DNA of 64,000 bases. It comes from Planctomyces sp. SH-PL62. Its GTDB lineage: Bacteria; Planctomycetota; Planctomycetia; Planctomycetales; Planctomycetaceae. Under the pieces are notes generated by a model. That model was not told the DNA's origin. It searched no databases and saw only the letters and a program-made list of their open reading frames with translations. The stretch covers positions 1 through 64,000 of the forward strand of contig CAMDEA010000006.1 in NCBI GenBank assembly GCA_945893045.1, given 5' to 3'. Positions 1-9,354 of the stretch are shown one piece after another. Each line of letters starts with the position of its first letter. Position 1 is the first letter of the stretch. The translations under genes were made by a program, and so were the position numbers.

Positions 1-464
1 CATTGACCGCAGTTGCGTTGGACCGTCTGGCACTCGGTGACGTCTTGGTACGAGCAGGTCGGCACGTTGACCGTCTTTTGATCGACGACCTGCCGATACT
101 CGGTGACGGGTTGATCGACATAGCTGGTCTGCATGACCGGCTTGCGAACCGTCTGCCGCACTTGGCGGTATTCGACGACGGGCACTTGCCGCATGACTGT
201 TTCAGTCACCGGCTGAGCAACCATCGCCGGAGCACATCCGCACGAGTTTCCATAAGCGACGGGCTGCACTCCGCAAGCTCCGCTGCTGCACCCACCCGCT
301 GGAGACCAAGCGGCTGGTTGGCACACCGGGCCGCAACTTGGTCCGCACGGATACGGACGAAACAGGCCACCGAATGGTGCCCATTGCGCGGAAACCGGAG
401 TCGCGGAGGCTAAGCACAACAACGCTCCCAGCGCGGGAGCAAAACGAGAAGGCTTCCCAATCAT
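1..464 (-). CDS. Cysteine-rich secreted protein with VTEYRQV-type repeats (3' end cut by window edge)
   Basis: The reading frame opens at an ATG at 464-462 and stays open to base 1, so the C-terminus lies outside the window. The first ~30 residues form a signal peptide (basic start, hydrophobic stretch ALGALLCLASA, then VSAQ). A Cys/Gly/Pro-rich segment follows (CGPSCGPVC, CSSGACG, CGCAP). After it come degenerate repeats of the type V-T-E-x-x-x-x-Q-V, for example VTETVMRQV, VVEYRQVRQ and VTEYRQVVD. An AGGATGG stretch lies 5' of the start. Short exported proteins with Cys-rich heads and tyrosine/valine repeats are common in planctomycetes and are thought to be envelope or wall components; the role here is inferred. 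The codon pattern and coherent signal peptide favour this frame over the overlapping frames. Confidence 0.7.
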   Translation of the reverse strand, partial: MIGKPSRFAPALGALLCLASATPVSAQWAPFGGLFRPYPCGPSCGPVCQPAAWSPAGGCSSGACGVQPVAYGNSCGCAPAMVAQPVTETVMRQVPVVEYRQVRQTVRKPVMQTSYVDQPVTEYRQVVDQKTVNVPTCSYQDVTECQTVQRNCGQ

Positions 465-945
465 GGCACCATCCTGTTGAGGGCGAAGTGGGGCGAGGCA
501 AAAAATCGCTCGGACGAACGGCTAATCAGAAGGACACGGAACTGTGTCAGAGAGGCATCGTGAAGTGACACGCGAACTGAATTCGTAGAGTCGTTTTCAA
601 AGCGGCCAGTTGCGTGGGGGCGGGTGTGTATGGCAAGCCTCTCGAAAGGGTCAAGACGGCTTTCAAGATTTTGATCGCGAATGCCGACACGTCGAAAACG
701 CCGCAGAAAACAAAGCCGTCTATCCGCGTTCGCGCGATTGGAACTAGATTCCAAACGAATGATTTTCACCTAAGCATGTGTTGTCATGGTGCAGGAAATC
801 ACGGTGCAGGAAATAAGGATTGCAGAATAAGAATTGCAGAAGGCAAAGGGCCGGACTGGACTGTTCTCCTTCTCACTTCTGCATTCCTTACTCTGCAATC
901 CTTATTCTTGTCATTCTCTCGAACCGTCAAACGGATTTCGCCCGC
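465..945. other. Intergenic stretch with no supported gene
   Basis: This 480-bp stretch separates a minus-strand gene from a plus-strand lipoprotein gene, so both promoters should lie here, but I could not pick a convincing -35/-10 pair. Its right part contains an imperfect palindrome (listed separately). The short frames that cross it have no signal peptide, motif or ribosome site and were not called. Confidence 0.5.
814..905. repeat. Imperfect palindrome, family H-like
   Basis: The left arm ATAAGGATTGCAGAATAAG... returns on the right as its reverse complement, about 30 bp with about three mismatches, around a loop of roughly 30 bp. It ends about 40 bp before the lipoprotein gene. The arm has the same two-step layout, with two TTCTGC/CTCTGC-like blocks, as the family H elements near 4.3, 29.9, 30.7 and 58.4 kb. 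Confidence 0.6.
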
Positions 946-1269
946 ATGACTTTGTTCCGCTGTTGTCTATTTACTGTCGCGTGCCTGGTCGGGGTGAGTG
1001 GTTGCAATCCGTTGCACACTCGCGTCCCCGACCTCGTTCCGCGCACCAGTGACCAAGACAAGGCGTTGTGGAACTATCACGATCCGTTCCCGGATGACTC
1101 GCAAGGACCGACGACCGATCACCGGCCGGCGGGTGGGCGACTTCAGCGAACGTTGCCTCGGCAGGCGCTCGAAAAGGATTCCATGACGATCCGCCCGCGC
1201 GGCGTCTTCGAGCCGGCTCGGCCTGAGGCGAGATTGGACGCCAAGACCGCGAACGTCGTGCAACCGTGA
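946..1269 (+). CDS. Small putative lipoprotein, function unknown
   Basis: This is a 107-residue protein. I start it at the ATG at 946 because the next 20 residues form a lipoprotein signal: MTLFRCCLFTVACLVG, then the lipobox VSGC, with the acylated Cys at about residue 20. The mature part is polar and proline/arginine-rich with no recognised domain (it includes a WNYHDPFPDDSQG segment). A longer frame reaches upstream to 820 but would destroy the signal sequence. The gene lies 160 bp before typA on the same strand. Its role is unknown; small planctomycete lipoproteins of this kind are usually orphan sequences. Confidence 0.65.
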   Translation: MTLFRCCLFTVACLVGVSGCNPLHTRVPDLVPRTSDQDKALWNYHDPFPDDSQGPTTDHRPAGGRLQRTLPRQALEKDSMTIRPRGVFEPARPEARLDAKTANVVQP

Positions 1270-1428
1270 CAATCCTCCAAGTTTGACGGGATTCCACGGG
1301 GTTTTCACCGAGTTTCCGCCAAAGATCGGCTTTCGGCCCTCTCCGCCGACCGCTATAGTCCCCGCCCCTTCGAGCTTGCCTCGCTTTGGCCCACCCGCTT
1401 CTTTTCTCCTGACTGAACTGATCTCGAT

Positions 1429-3360
1429 ATGTCCGCCCCAGCGACCTTGGATCGCCCACTCAAAGTGTCTTTGCACACGCCTACGACCCCACACGGTCAC
1501 ACGCACATGCCGAAACCGGAACCTGTTTCCGAACCGGAAACTCCGAAACGCCGCAGCGACATCCGCAACATCGCGATCATCGCGCACGTTGATCACGGCA
1601 AGACCACGCTCGTCGATGCGCTGCTCAAGCAGAGCGGCCAGTTCCGCGACTCTGAGCTGCGCGAGACCTGCATGCTCGACTCGAACGATCTTGAGCGTGA
1701 GCGCGGCATCACGATTCTCGCGAAGAACATCGCGCTGAACTACAAGGGCGTGAAGATCAACATCATGGACACCCCCGGCCACGCCGACTTCGGTGGCGAA
1801 GTCGAACGAGTGCTCAACATGGCCGACGGCGTGCTGATTCTGGTCGATGCTTTCGAGGGACCGAAACCGCAAACGCGGTTCGTCACCCAAAAGGCGTTCG
1901 AGCGCGGACTCAAGCCGATCGTCGTCGTCAACAAGATCGACCGCTCGGAAGCTCGGCCGCAAGAAGTGCTCAGCGAAGTCTTCGACCTGTTCGTGGAACT
2001 CGGAGCGACCGACGACATTCTCGATTTCCCATACGTGTTCGCATCCGGCCGCGAAGGCTATGCGACCGACGATCCGAAGGTCCGCACGAACGACGTGCAA
2101 GCGTTGCTCGACAAGGTGCTGGAGTTTGTCCCCGGCCCAGTCGTCGATCCCGACAGCCCGTTGCAGATGATGGTCACGACGCTGGAGTGGTCCGAGTACG
2201 TCGGCCGAATCGCGATCGGCCGCATCGTCAGCGGCAGCGTGACGACCGGCCAGAAAATCGCCGTGATGAAGGCCGATGGTAAAGCCCTGAGCGGTGAAAT
2301 CACCGAGGTCAACCTGTTCGACAAGCTCGGCCGCGTGAAGACCGAGGGTGCCGAAGCCGGCGACATCGTGGCTCTGATCGGTCTGCCCAACCCGGAGATC
2401 GGTGACACGGTTTGTGATCGCTTCAATCTGCGAACGTTGCCGCGGATCGAAGTCGATGAGCCAACATTGTCGATGCTCTTCACGATCAATGACTCGCCGC
2501 TGGCCGGCAAGGACGGTGGTAAGTTCCTCACCAGCCGCCACATTCGCGATCGGCTCGACCGCGAACTCGAACACAACGTCGCGCTGCGTGTCGAAGAGGC
2601 TGGCTCGAAAGAAAAATTCCTCGTCTCCGGCCGAGGCATCCTGCATCTCTCGGTGCTGATCGAAACGATGCGCCGCGAAGGCTACGAGCTTTCGGTCGGC
2701 AAGCCGCAAGTCATCATCAAGACCATCGACGGCCAGAAGAACGAACCGTTCGAGACGCTGACGATCGACGTCCCGTCCCAATACGTCGGAGCCGTGATGG
2801 AACCGACGTGTACTCGTCGTGGCCAGCTCATTGACTTGATCGCCAGCGAGAATGGCATCAGCCATCTGACGTTCTCGATCCCCGCTCGCGGCCTGATCGG
2901 CTTGCGAACGCGGTTGCTCAACGCAACGAAGGGAGAAGCGGTCATTCATCACCGCTTTGATTGCTTCAAACCGTGCGAAGGGGAAGTCCCGCATCGCCCG
3001 AACGGCGTGCTGATCAGCCAGGAGAACGGCAAAGTGGTCGCCTTCGCGATGGGCAAGTTGCAAGAACGAACCGACCTGTTCGTCAAGCCGAGCGACGAGG
3101 TTTACGAAGGCATGATCGTCGGCGAGAACTCGCGCGACAACGACATGGTCGTCAACCCGATCCGCGAGAAGAAGCTGAGCAACATGCGCGCTTCCGGCAG
3201 CGACGAAAACATCATCCTTAAACCGCCCCGCGACATGTCGCTGGAAATGGCCCTCGAATACATCGAGGACGACGAGTACGTCGAAGTCACACCGAAGACG
3301 ATTCGCTTGCGGAAGGTGGTTCTTCTGGAGAGCGAACGGAAACGTCTGCGACTGCGGTAG
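1429..3360 (+). CDS. typA: Translational GTPase TypA/BipA
   Basis: This 643-residue ribosome-binding GTPase belongs to the EF-G-like family and acts in ribosome assembly and stress adaptation. The G motifs are clear: HVDHGKT at 53-59 (G1), RGIT near 92-95 (G2), DTPGH at 114-118 (G3) and NKID at 168-171 (G4). After the GTPase domain come the beta-barrel and EF-G III/V-like domains and the BipA-specific C-terminal region ([14 protein letters not shown]...GEAVIHHRF, then the [10 protein letters not shown] segment). Typical length is about 605-615; the excess is a Pro/His-rich head of ~40 residues. A start at the ATG at 1507 would remove 26 of these residues, so the exact start is uncertain. The gene converges with nadD. 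Confidence 0.96.
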   Translation: MSAPATLDRPLKVSLHTPTTPHGHTHMPKPEPVSEPETPKRRSDIRNIAIIAHVDHGKTTLVDALLKQSGQFRDSELRETCMLDSNDLERERGITILAKNIALNYKGVKINIMDTPGHADFGGEVERVLNMADGVLILVDAFEGPKPQTRFVTQKAFERGLKPIVVVNKIDRSEARPQEVLSEVFDLFVELGATDDILDFPYVFASGREGYATDDPKVRTNDVQALLDKVLEFVPGPVVDPDSPLQMMVTTLEWSEYVGRIAIGRIVSGSVTTGQKIAVMKADGKALSGEITEVNLFDKLGRVKTEGAEAGDIVALIGLPNPEIGDTVCDRFNLRTLPRIEVDEPTLSMLFTINDSPLAGKDGGKFLTSRHIRDRLDRELEHNVALRVEEAGSKEKFLVSGRGILHLSVLIETMRREGYELSVGKPQVIIKTIDGQKNEPFETLTIDVPSQYVGAVMEPTCTRRGQLIDLIASENGISHLTFSIPARGLIGLRTRLLNATKGEAVIHHRFDCFKPCEGEVPHRPNGVLISQENGKVVAFAMGKLQERTDLFVKPSDEVYEGMIVGENSRDNDMVVNPIREKKLSNMRASGSDENIILKPPRDMSLEMALEYIEDDEYVEVTPKTIRLRKVVLLESERKRLRLR

Positions 3361-3409
3361 GCGAATCGTCGGTCTGCTTTGCAAACTCGGATGATCCACC
3401 TTCAGGAGA

Positions 3410-3467
3410 ATTCGCGCTCTACTAAATTCGCGCGGAAATTGCCGCGCGAATTAAGTGGAGCGCGAAT
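3410..3467. repeat. Imperfect palindrome, family J, between typA and nadD
   Basis: The left arm ATTCGCGCTCTACTAAATTC... pairs with a right arm differing at about three of 26 positions, around a 6-bp loop. It lies at convergent gene ends and could act as a two-way terminator, although no T-run follows. The right arm overlaps the last codons and the stop of nadD. Confidence 0.75.
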
Positions 3468-4128
3468 GGGAAACTGGGCTGAAGCCGGAGATCGCCAGAA
3501 CTTCTCCGCTCTGGTACAGGCCGCTTTGCCGGATGTATTCCTCAACAGCGCGAGGGACTCGGAATCGCAAGCTTTGTCCTGAGCCTGTTCGTTCGCGAAT
3601 CTCCGTGGCCGAGAGGTCGATGGCCGGCATCGTGACCAGCCGCACGCGATCGCGGACGATTGGTCCCAAGCGGCTTTCCAACGACGTCCAATCGGGCGGC
3701 GGCCGATGTCCCCGATTCACGGCCACGATCGTCGCGAGTTCGAGGATCGCTTGCGGCTCACGCCACAGCGGCAAGTCCGCCAGCGAGTCAGCTCCCATCA
3801 GGAAGAAAAGCTCGCTGTCGGGATGCTCGACTCGTAGTTGCCTCAACGTCTCGACCGTGTACGACGAACCGCTCCGTTCGAGTTCGATCCGGCAGACGCC
3901 AAATCGCGGATCGCCGGCCACCGCGAACCCCAACATCTCCGCCCGCTGCGGACCGGTCGCGATCGCTCCGCGCGGTTTGTGAGGCGATTGCCCGCACGGC
4001 AGGAACAATACGCGATCCAGCTCGCACGCTTCGCGGCAAGTCTCCGCCAGCAGCAAGTGTCCGAGATGAATCGGATCGAACGAGCCGCCATAGATTCCCA
4101 GCCGGATTGGTCGTTGGTCATTGGTCAT
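3451..4128 (-). CDS. nadD: Nicotinate-nucleotide adenylyltransferase
   Basis: This 225-residue enzyme joins ATP and nicotinate mononucleotide to make deamido-NAD in cytoplasmic NAD synthesis. The nucleotidyltransferase signature GGSFDPIHLGH lies at residues 14-24, FLPCGQSPHK follows near 41-50, and the C-terminal LSATEIRER (equivalent to the ISSTxIR motif) lies near 172-180. The length is slightly above the usual 190-215. The last residues (HSRST) and the TAA stop fall inside palindrome J, so the tail is probably element-derived. The start ATG is embedded in a 7-bp tandem repeat that offers ATGs in other frames; only this one gives the conserved N-terminus. Confidence 0.95.
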   Translation of the reverse strand: MTNDQRPIRLGIYGGSFDPIHLGHLLLAETCREACELDRVLFLPCGQSPHKPRGAIATGPQRAEMLGFAVAGDPRFGVCRIELERSGSSYTVETLRQLRVEHPDSELFFLMGADSLADLPLWREPQAILELATIVAVNRGHRPPPDWTSLESRLGPIVRDRVRLVTMPAIDLSATEIRERTGSGQSLRFRVPRAVEEYIRQSGLYQSGEVLAISGFSPVSHSRST

Positions 4129-4138
4129 TGGTCATTGG
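4114..4138. repeat. 7-bp tandem repeat over the nadD start
   Basis: TTGGTCA occurs three times in a row, followed by TTGG. On the minus strand this reads as CCAATGA units, giving one ATG every seven bases, each in a different frame. The middle one is the nadD start. Confidence 0.8.
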
Positions 4139-4277
4139 CCCTACAGAAGACTGGCGAATCGTAGCAGGCACACTCGGAGAATCGCACGACCGCAAGAGGA
4201 AGGGGCGTGACGACACGACGTGTTTTCCCCAATTGGTCAGACAAAAACGCTGGCCTCGGCGATCCATTCACGAAATC

Positions 4278-4335
4278 ATTCTGCATCCATCGTTCTGCGA
4301 GTTGGCTTTGGCAGAACGATCAGGCTGCACTTTGC
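4278..4335. repeat. Imperfect palindrome, family H (copy H1)
   Basis: ATCATTCTGC-ATCCATCGTTCTGC faces GCAGAACGAT-CAGGCTGCAC around a short loop. The inner arms are near-perfect and the outer arms are degraded. It lies in the leader of the next gene. Confidence 0.6.
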
Positions 4336-4361
4336 CATCAATTCGACAAGGGTACTCAACG

Positions 4362-5978
4362 ATGACCATCACTTCGGCACTCCGGTCTCTTGGATTTGCA
4401 GCAACCATCGGAGTCGTTCTTTCGAGTTGGTGTCTGGCTCAGAACGACAAAGCCGAACCAGCGAAGCCGAAGGCCGCCGTGGCTCCGCCGAAGATCACGG
4501 TTTCCAAGGAGACGACCTGGGCGACAGAGCCGCTCCGAGCGGACGGGACCGTCGACTATTTGGAGGCAGTCAATCGACTGTTCAGCAAAGGCGTGACGCC
4601 GGAGAACAACGCTTGCGTGTTGCTGTACCAGGCTATGGGGCCGAGTCCTGAGGGAGGAAAGGGGCAGCCGGACGCCTTCTTCCGGCGGATGGGGGTCGAA
4701 CCGATTCCGGCGGATGGAAAGTATTTTCAGTCGCTTGGTGCTTGGGCTCGAGCACAACCGAATCCCGCACAGGACAACAATGGTTTGAACGACATGGAGT
4801 CGAAGACCGGCGAGCGTCCGTGGACGAAGGCTGAGTTTCCGCTGGTCGCCGAATGGCTCAAGCAGAATGAAGTCCCCCTGCGAACGATCGAGCTGGCGAC
4901 TGAGCGTCCGAAGTATTTCTCGCCGCTGGTCGGCACCGATGCGGTACCTGATGGAGCCTTGATCGCCGTCTTGCTGCCGGGCGTGCAAAGGTCGCGCGGA
5001 CTGGCTCGCACGCTGGCGTCGCGGGCGATGTGGGAGCTGGCTGAAGGGAGCCAAGTCGATGCGTGGCGCGATCTGATGACGATGCACCGGCTCGGTCGGC
5101 TTGTTGGACAAGGGCCGACGCTGATCGAGTACCTCGTCGGTATTGCGATCGAATCCATCGCCATCAGAGGCGAGCTGCTCTTCCTCTCCGAAACGAAACC
5201 GTCGGCGAAGATGCTGTCGATGTACCGCAAACAACTCGACCGCCTGCCGCCACGAGCGTCCGTGGCTGACAAGCTCGACTCCTGTGAGCGGGTCATGTTT
5301 CTCGACTGTGCTCAGCGCATGGCTCGTGGTCAGATGAAATGGGGAGAAATCGCCAACCAAGCCGAAGGGGGCGACGGCTCGCTGGTCGAAAAACTGGCCG
5401 AGGGAGCGATCATGCAATCCGTCGAATGGGACGTGGTACTCAAGTCCGCCAACAAGTGGTACGACCGGTTGGCGGCGACGCTCCGCAAACCCGACTACCG
5501 TGAGCGCATCGCCGAGGTGAAACAGTTCAACGAAGACGTCAAGAAGCTGGTCGAGAAAAGCCGAGGACCGCAGGCACTGCTGTCACTGCTCGGAGGCAAG
5601 CCGGCCATCAGTCAGACGATGTCCGACGCGTTGATCGCGTTGCTTTTGCCCGCTGTTCAACAGGTGGGTCTGGCGGAAGGGCGTATCATCCAGCGGATGT
5701 GGAACCTGGAACTCGCGTTCGCCCTCGCAGCGTACCGCGCGGATCGTGGTGCATACCCCGACTCGTTGGAGCCGCTCGCTCCGAAGTACATTGCCGAGAT
5801 TCCGAACGACCTCTTCACTGGTCAGCCGCTGAAGTACGCGAAGACGGCCGATGGCTACCAACTCTACAGCGTCGGCGACAACGAGCAGGACGAAGAAGGC
5901 CGCAGCTTCGACGACAACCCACGCGGCGATGATCTCGTGGTGCGGATGCCGGTGCCGCCGCCGAAGAAAGACAAATAG
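4362..5978 (+). CDS. Secreted planctomycete protein of unknown function
   Basis: This is a 538-residue protein. The frame is open far upstream, but the ATG at 4362 is chosen because it begins a signal peptide (SALRSLGFAATIGVVLSSWCLAQ). The mature part is mostly helical with no catalytic motif I recognise. The last ~100 residues (FALAAYRADRGAYPDSLEPLAPKY, then IPNDLFTGQPLKY and YQLYSVGDNEQDE) resemble the C-terminal part of type II secretion pseudopilins and a planctomycete family that carries this end without a pilin N-terminus. That similarity is by eye only. The gene converges with a DUF1501 gene and the ends are separated by palindrome C. Confidence 0.75.
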   Translation: MTITSALRSLGFAATIGVVLSSWCLAQNDKAEPAKPKAAVAPPKITVSKETTWATEPLRADGTVDYLEAVNRLFSKGVTPENNACVLLYQAMGPSPEGGKGQPDAFFRRMGVEPIPADGKYFQSLGAWARAQPNPAQDNNGLNDMESKTGERPWTKAEFPLVAEWLKQNEVPLRTIELATERPKYFSPLVGTDAVPDGALIAVLLPGVQRSRGLARTLASRAMWELAEGSQVDAWRDLMTMHRLGRLVGQGPTLIEYLVGIAIESIAIRGELLFLSETKPSAKMLSMYRKQLDRLPPRASVADKLDSCERVMFLDCAQRMARGQMKWGEIANQAEGGDGSLVEKLAEGAIMQSVEWDVVLKSANKWYDRLAATLRKPDYRERIAEVKQFNEDVKKLVEKSRGPQALLSLLGGKPAISQTMSDALIALLLPAVQQVGLAEGRIIQRMWNLELAFALAAYRADRGAYPDSLEPLAPKYIAEIPNDLFTGQPLKYAKTADGYQLYSVGDNEQDEEGRSFDDNPRGDDLVVRMPVPPPKKDK

Positions 5979-5981
5979 CCG

Positions 5982-6053
5982 TTGTGGTGCGGGCGTCCCG
6001 CCTGCACCGGAATTGACGCGACTGGAAGGTGCAGGCGAGACGCCCGCACCAAA
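5982..6053. repeat. Imperfect palindrome, family C
   Basis: TTGTGGTGCGGGCGTCCCGC... pairs with the reverse complement of its right arm with two or three mismatches in 27 bp. It starts four bases after one stop codon and ends ten bases before the next gene's stop, filling the gap between two convergent genes. Confidence 0.75.
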
Positions 6054-6062
6054 ATGCGGCAC

Positions 6063-7577
6063 CTACGCCAGCATCTCGGTGACGACGTGGCTGCCTTCGG
6101 GGAGCATCGGTTGCGGGCGGCCGACTCGGTCGGGCAGTGCGGCGTGCGGGTCGATGCCCAGCAGGTGGTACATCGTTGCCAGCATGTCCTTCGGCGAGAG
6201 CGGGTGATCGGTGACCTCTGCCGCGTGAGCGTCAGTCGCGCCGAGGACTCGGCCCTTCGCGATGCCGCCGCCGGCGAATTGAGCCGAGTACGCCTGCGAC
6301 CAGTGATCGCGGCCGCCGAAGTTGGCTTTGTTGATCTTCGGCGTGCGACCGTGCTCGCTGATGCAGACGACGAGCGTATCGTCCAGCATTCCGCGTCGTT
6401 CGAGGTCGAGAATCAAGCCGGCATACGCCTTGTCCAAGCCGGGGAGCAGTTGATCGACCATGCGCGGGAAGTGTTCGTAGTGCGTGTCCCACGCATCGCC
6501 CGCGAGTCCATATTCATCCCAGAAGACCGAGACCAATCGCGTCCCCGCTTCGAGCATGCGTCGCGCAGCGAGACACGACTGACCGAACAGCGTCATTCCG
6601 TATGACTCGCGCGTCTCAGGCGACTCTTTGCGAACATCGAGTGCATCGGCGACCTTCGTTGAACTGATCAAGTTGAACGCCATCTCCTGCATCTTGCTGT
6701 GCGACGTGCCGGCCGATGAGCGTTCGAGATCGCGGCGCTGATCCTCGAACTGTTGCAGCAGCGAACGGCGACGACTCAGACGATCGACAGTCATGTCTTT
6801 CGGAGCGTCGGTCGCGGCCATACGGAAATACGAATCGGGCGTGCAGCCGAGATACGGTTCGAGTCCCGTCCACGAGAAACCGGGCCGAGCCTTCGTGATT
6901 TCCTTGGTCCCTTGGCCGATGAACTCGGTCCAGGTCGGGTTGTAGGCACCTCCGAGGAACGCGGCGTACGGACCGGCTCGGAACGGTTGATCGACGCGCT
7001 GACTGCTGAACGGGAACGGGAGGGCCGCGTTTTGCACGAACTCGCCGAGCTTGCCGCCACGACGCTGACGATCGAAGTACTCGACCACCGAGCCGAAGTA
7101 CGGATGATGCCGCGGGTCATTCGGTTCGAGTTCGGCATTCACGTCCAGAGCCGACGCGCCGGTCATGGCATACGCGACACCGTGAATCGGATGCGGATGA
7201 GTCAGCGACCGCACGACGGTCGTGCGATCCATGATCTTGGCCATATTCGGCAGGTGCTCGCAGACGTCGCAACCGGGGAGCGACGACGGGATCGGCTGCA
7301 TCGTGCCGCGAATCTCAACCGGAGCGTTCGGCTTCATGTCGAACGTCTCCAATTGACTCGGCGATCCGTATAAGAACAGGACGATGCAACGCTTGGCTTT
7401 ACCGAACGAGTTGCTGAGTTCCCCTTGCACGCGCGGGCCGTTCGCCGCCTGAGCCGCCTCGTGCGAGAGGAGCGTGTCGAGTCCCAGGCCAGCCACCCCC
7501 AGTCCGCCGACTTGCAGCAGATCGCGCCGCGTCAGGCCAGTACATAACTGCCGGGGATGACTGAGAACTCGCAGCAT
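6063..7577 (-). CDS. DUF1501 family exported protein
   Basis: This 504-residue protein belongs to the DUF1501 family, which has an alkaline phosphatase/sulfatase-like fold and no proven reaction in planctomycetes. I start at the ATG at 7577-7575, preceded by GGAG at a suitable distance; an upstream ATG would add 15 poorly supported residues. The N-terminus has a Tat-like signal (LTRRDLLQVGGLGVAGLGL). Family landmarks follow: FLYGSPSQLETFDMKP, CDVCEHLPNMAKI, VRSLTHPHPIHG, ISEHGRTPK and GGRDHWSQAYS near the C-terminus, whose Asp/His residues correspond to metal ligands of the superfamily. No DUF1549/DUF1553 partner is adjacent. Confidence 0.88.
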   Translation of the reverse strand: MLRVLSHPRQLCTGLTRRDLLQVGGLGVAGLGLDTLLSHEAAQAANGPRVQGELSNSFGKAKRCIVLFLYGSPSQLETFDMKPNAPVEIRGTMQPIPSSLPGCDVCEHLPNMAKIMDRTTVVRSLTHPHPIHGVAYAMTGASALDVNAELEPNDPRHHPYFGSVVEYFDRQRRGGKLGEFVQNAALPFPFSSQRVDQPFRAGPYAAFLGGAYNPTWTEFIGQGTKEITKARPGFSWTGLEPYLGCTPDSYFRMAATDAPKDMTVDRLSRRRSLLQQFEDQRRDLERSSAGTSHSKMQEMAFNLISSTKVADALDVRKESPETRESYGMTLFGQSCLAARRMLEAGTRLVSVFWDEYGLAGDAWDTHYEHFPRMVDQLLPGLDKAYAGLILDLERRGMLDDTLVVCISEHGRTPKINKANFGGRDHWSQAYSAQFAGGGIAKGRVLGATDAHAAEVTDHPLSPKDMLATMYHLLGIDPHAALPDRVGRPQPMLPEGSHVVTEMLA

Positions 7578-7929
7578 GGTGGGAACTCCGCGGTACACGA
7601 AGCTGATAACGGAAGGCATCAAGGGGGGCCGATCCTATCGGTGGAAATCGGCACCAGCAAGCCGAGACCTGCGGTCAGAACCGGCTCTGCCGGTCGAGTT
7701 TCGCAACTCGGCCGATACGATCCGTCCGTTTGTGTGAATCCACGTCCGAGACTGCGGTGATAGATCCCGAACCGCATCCATGACGACGTACGGATCACCG
7801 CTTGCCTGATCCGTGCTCCGGCTCTGCCATCCGTGCGGCAATCTCATAAGAGGTTTACCGCACGGATGGCAGGGCCGGAGCACGGATGTGGAATGCGTTG
7901 CCACCCCATTGATTGTGAGCGAGGTGTTG
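7578..7929. other. Divergent intergenic region
   Basis: This 352-bp region separates the divergent DUF1501 and epimerase genes and should hold both promoters. The only structure I can define is palindrome K at 7809-7887, which ends about 40 bp before the epimerase start. No small gene is supported. Confidence 0.5.
7809..7887. repeat. Imperfect palindrome, family K
   Basis: ATCCGTGCTCCGGCTCTGCC... forms a 31-bp arm that returns inverted with one mismatch after a ~17-bp loop. Confidence 0.8.
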
Positions 7930-9315
7930 ATGTCTGAGCTTATTCAACGCAGCTTGATGCCAGTCTCGGCCGAGGAGTTGTTGGCCTGGCACGCTCGGCA
8001 CGGTGCGTTCGAGCGGTTGTTGCCGCCGTGGGAGCGGATCGAACTCCGCACAGCCGTGCGCTCGTTGGCGAATGGCGAGCGTGCCGAGTTCGTGATTCCG
8101 GTCGGCCCGTTTCGGCGACGATGGATTGCGGAGCATCACGCATTGACCGATGGCATTGGCTTTCGAGACGCGCAGATCGTCGGTCCCTTCGCGCGGTGGG
8201 AGCACACGCATCGGATGACTCCGGCCGAACCCGCGGACTCATCGAGTTGGCTGGAAGATCGCATCCACTACGATGTCCCTCTGGCGACGATCGGTCGCGC
8301 GTTGCTCGGTCGCTACATTCGCAATTCACTCGAGCGAACGTTTGCATATCGGCATCGAGTCACGACCGCCGACTTGGCGGCGCATCAAGTCGCGCGAGAC
8401 CAACAAGGAATCCAACCGATGAACATTCTCGTGACGGGATCAACGGGCTTGGTTGGCTCGGCCGTCGTTCCGTTTCTGACGACGGGCGGACATCGTGCGC
8501 TGCGACTCGTGCGCGGCACGGCACGCAACGCAGATGAGATCGCATGGAATCCAACGGCCGGTACGATCGACGCCGACAAGCTGGAGGGTATCGACGCCGT
8601 CGTGCATCTGGCCGGCGACAACATCGCGCACGGACGCTGGACCGCCGCGAAGAAAGCTCGCATCCGTGACAGCCGAGTCTTAGGCACGCGCCTGCTGAGT
8701 ACCGCTCTAGCCAAACTGAATCGCAAGCCGCGAGTCTTCGTCTGCGCATCGGCGATCGGCTTCTACGGCCATCGCGGCGACGAAGTGATGACCGAGAACA
8801 GTCCGCCGGGACCGACGTTTATTTCCACCGTCTGCCGCGATTGGGAAGCCGCGACGGAACCGGCGCAGCAAGCCGGGATTCGCGTCGTCAATCTGCGGAT
8901 CGGCGTCGTGCTGACACCGCGCGGCGGAGCACTCGCCAAGATGCTGACTCCGTTCAAGCTGTGCGCCGGCGGAGTGGTCGGCTCCGGCCGACAGTATTGG
9001 AGTTGGATTGCGCTCGACGACGTCGTGGGTGCGATTCATCACGCGATCACACATGACGAACTCACCGGCCCAGTCAACGCGGTCGCGCCGGAGGCGCTGA
9101 CAAACGCGGCGTTCACGAAGATTCTCGGCCGAGTGCTGCACCGTCCCACGATCGCGCCGCTTCCGGCATTCGTGGTGAAGCTGTTGCTCGGTGAAATGGG
9201 CGAAGAACTGTTGCTCGCCAGCACGCGCGTCGCGCCGAATCGTTTGCACGAAACCGGATACGAATTCCGTTGCCCGACGCTGGAAGGTGCGCTGCGGCAT
9301 GTGCTGGGCCGGTGA
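7930..9315 (+). CDS. SRPBCC-like domain fused to TIGR01777 epimerase
   Basis: This is a 461-residue protein. Residues 1-150 look like an SRPBCC/START-type ligand-binding domain (LMPVSAEELLAWHARHGAFER, LPPWERI, IAEHHALTDGIGFRDAQIVGPF), which occurs in front of this epimerase in several bacteria. From about residue 163 an extended SDR begins: GSTGLVG at 170-176 is the NAD(P)-binding loop, VVHLAGDNIAHGRWT follows, and SAIGFYG supplies the active-site Tyr. The C-terminal HETGYEFRCPTLEGAL is the DUF1731 tail of the TIGR01777/SDR39U1 group. The substrate is unknown. Start ATG 7930 is chosen; a GTG 18 bases earlier is possible. Confidence 0.9.
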   Translation: MSELIQRSLMPVSAEELLAWHARHGAFERLLPPWERIELRTAVRSLANGERAEFVIPVGPFRRRWIAEHHALTDGIGFRDAQIVGPFARWEHTHRMTPAEPADSSSWLEDRIHYDVPLATIGRALLGRYIRNSLERTFAYRHRVTTADLAAHQVARDQQGIQPMNILVTGSTGLVGSAVVPFLTTGGHRALRLVRGTARNADEIAWNPTAGTIDADKLEGIDAVVHLAGDNIAHGRWTAAKKARIRDSRVLGTRLLSTALAKLNRKPRVFVCASAIGFYGHRGDEVMTENSPPGPTFISTVCRDWEAATEPAQQAGIRVVNLRIGVVLTPRGGALAKMLTPFKLCAGGVVGSGRQYWSWIALDDVVGAIHHAITHDELTGPVNAVAPEALTNAAFTKILGRVLHRPTIAPLPAFVVKLLLGEMGEELLLASTRVAPNRLHETGYEFRCPTLEGALRHVLGR

Positions 9316-9316
9316 C

Positions 9317-9340
9317 GTGGGGCACGTTTTCAACGTGCCC
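9317..9340. repeat. Short hairpin, family E
   Basis: GGGGCACGTT-TTC-AACGTGCCC directly follows the epimerase stop. The same sequence forms both outer arms of the nested element inside the giant kinase gene near 34.1-34.3 kb. Confidence 0.7.
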
Positions 9341-9354
9341 GACAAAGTTAAAAC

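Noticed and set aside
1-413. 136-codon plus-strand frame at the window start
   Set aside because: It is antisense to the Cys-rich secreted protein, which has a signal peptide and repeats.
967-3399. 810-codon open frame on the minus strand opposite typA
   Set aside because: It is a shadow of the strongly supported typA gene; the protein is Arg/Asp/Val-rich without motifs, an effect of GC-rich codon use.
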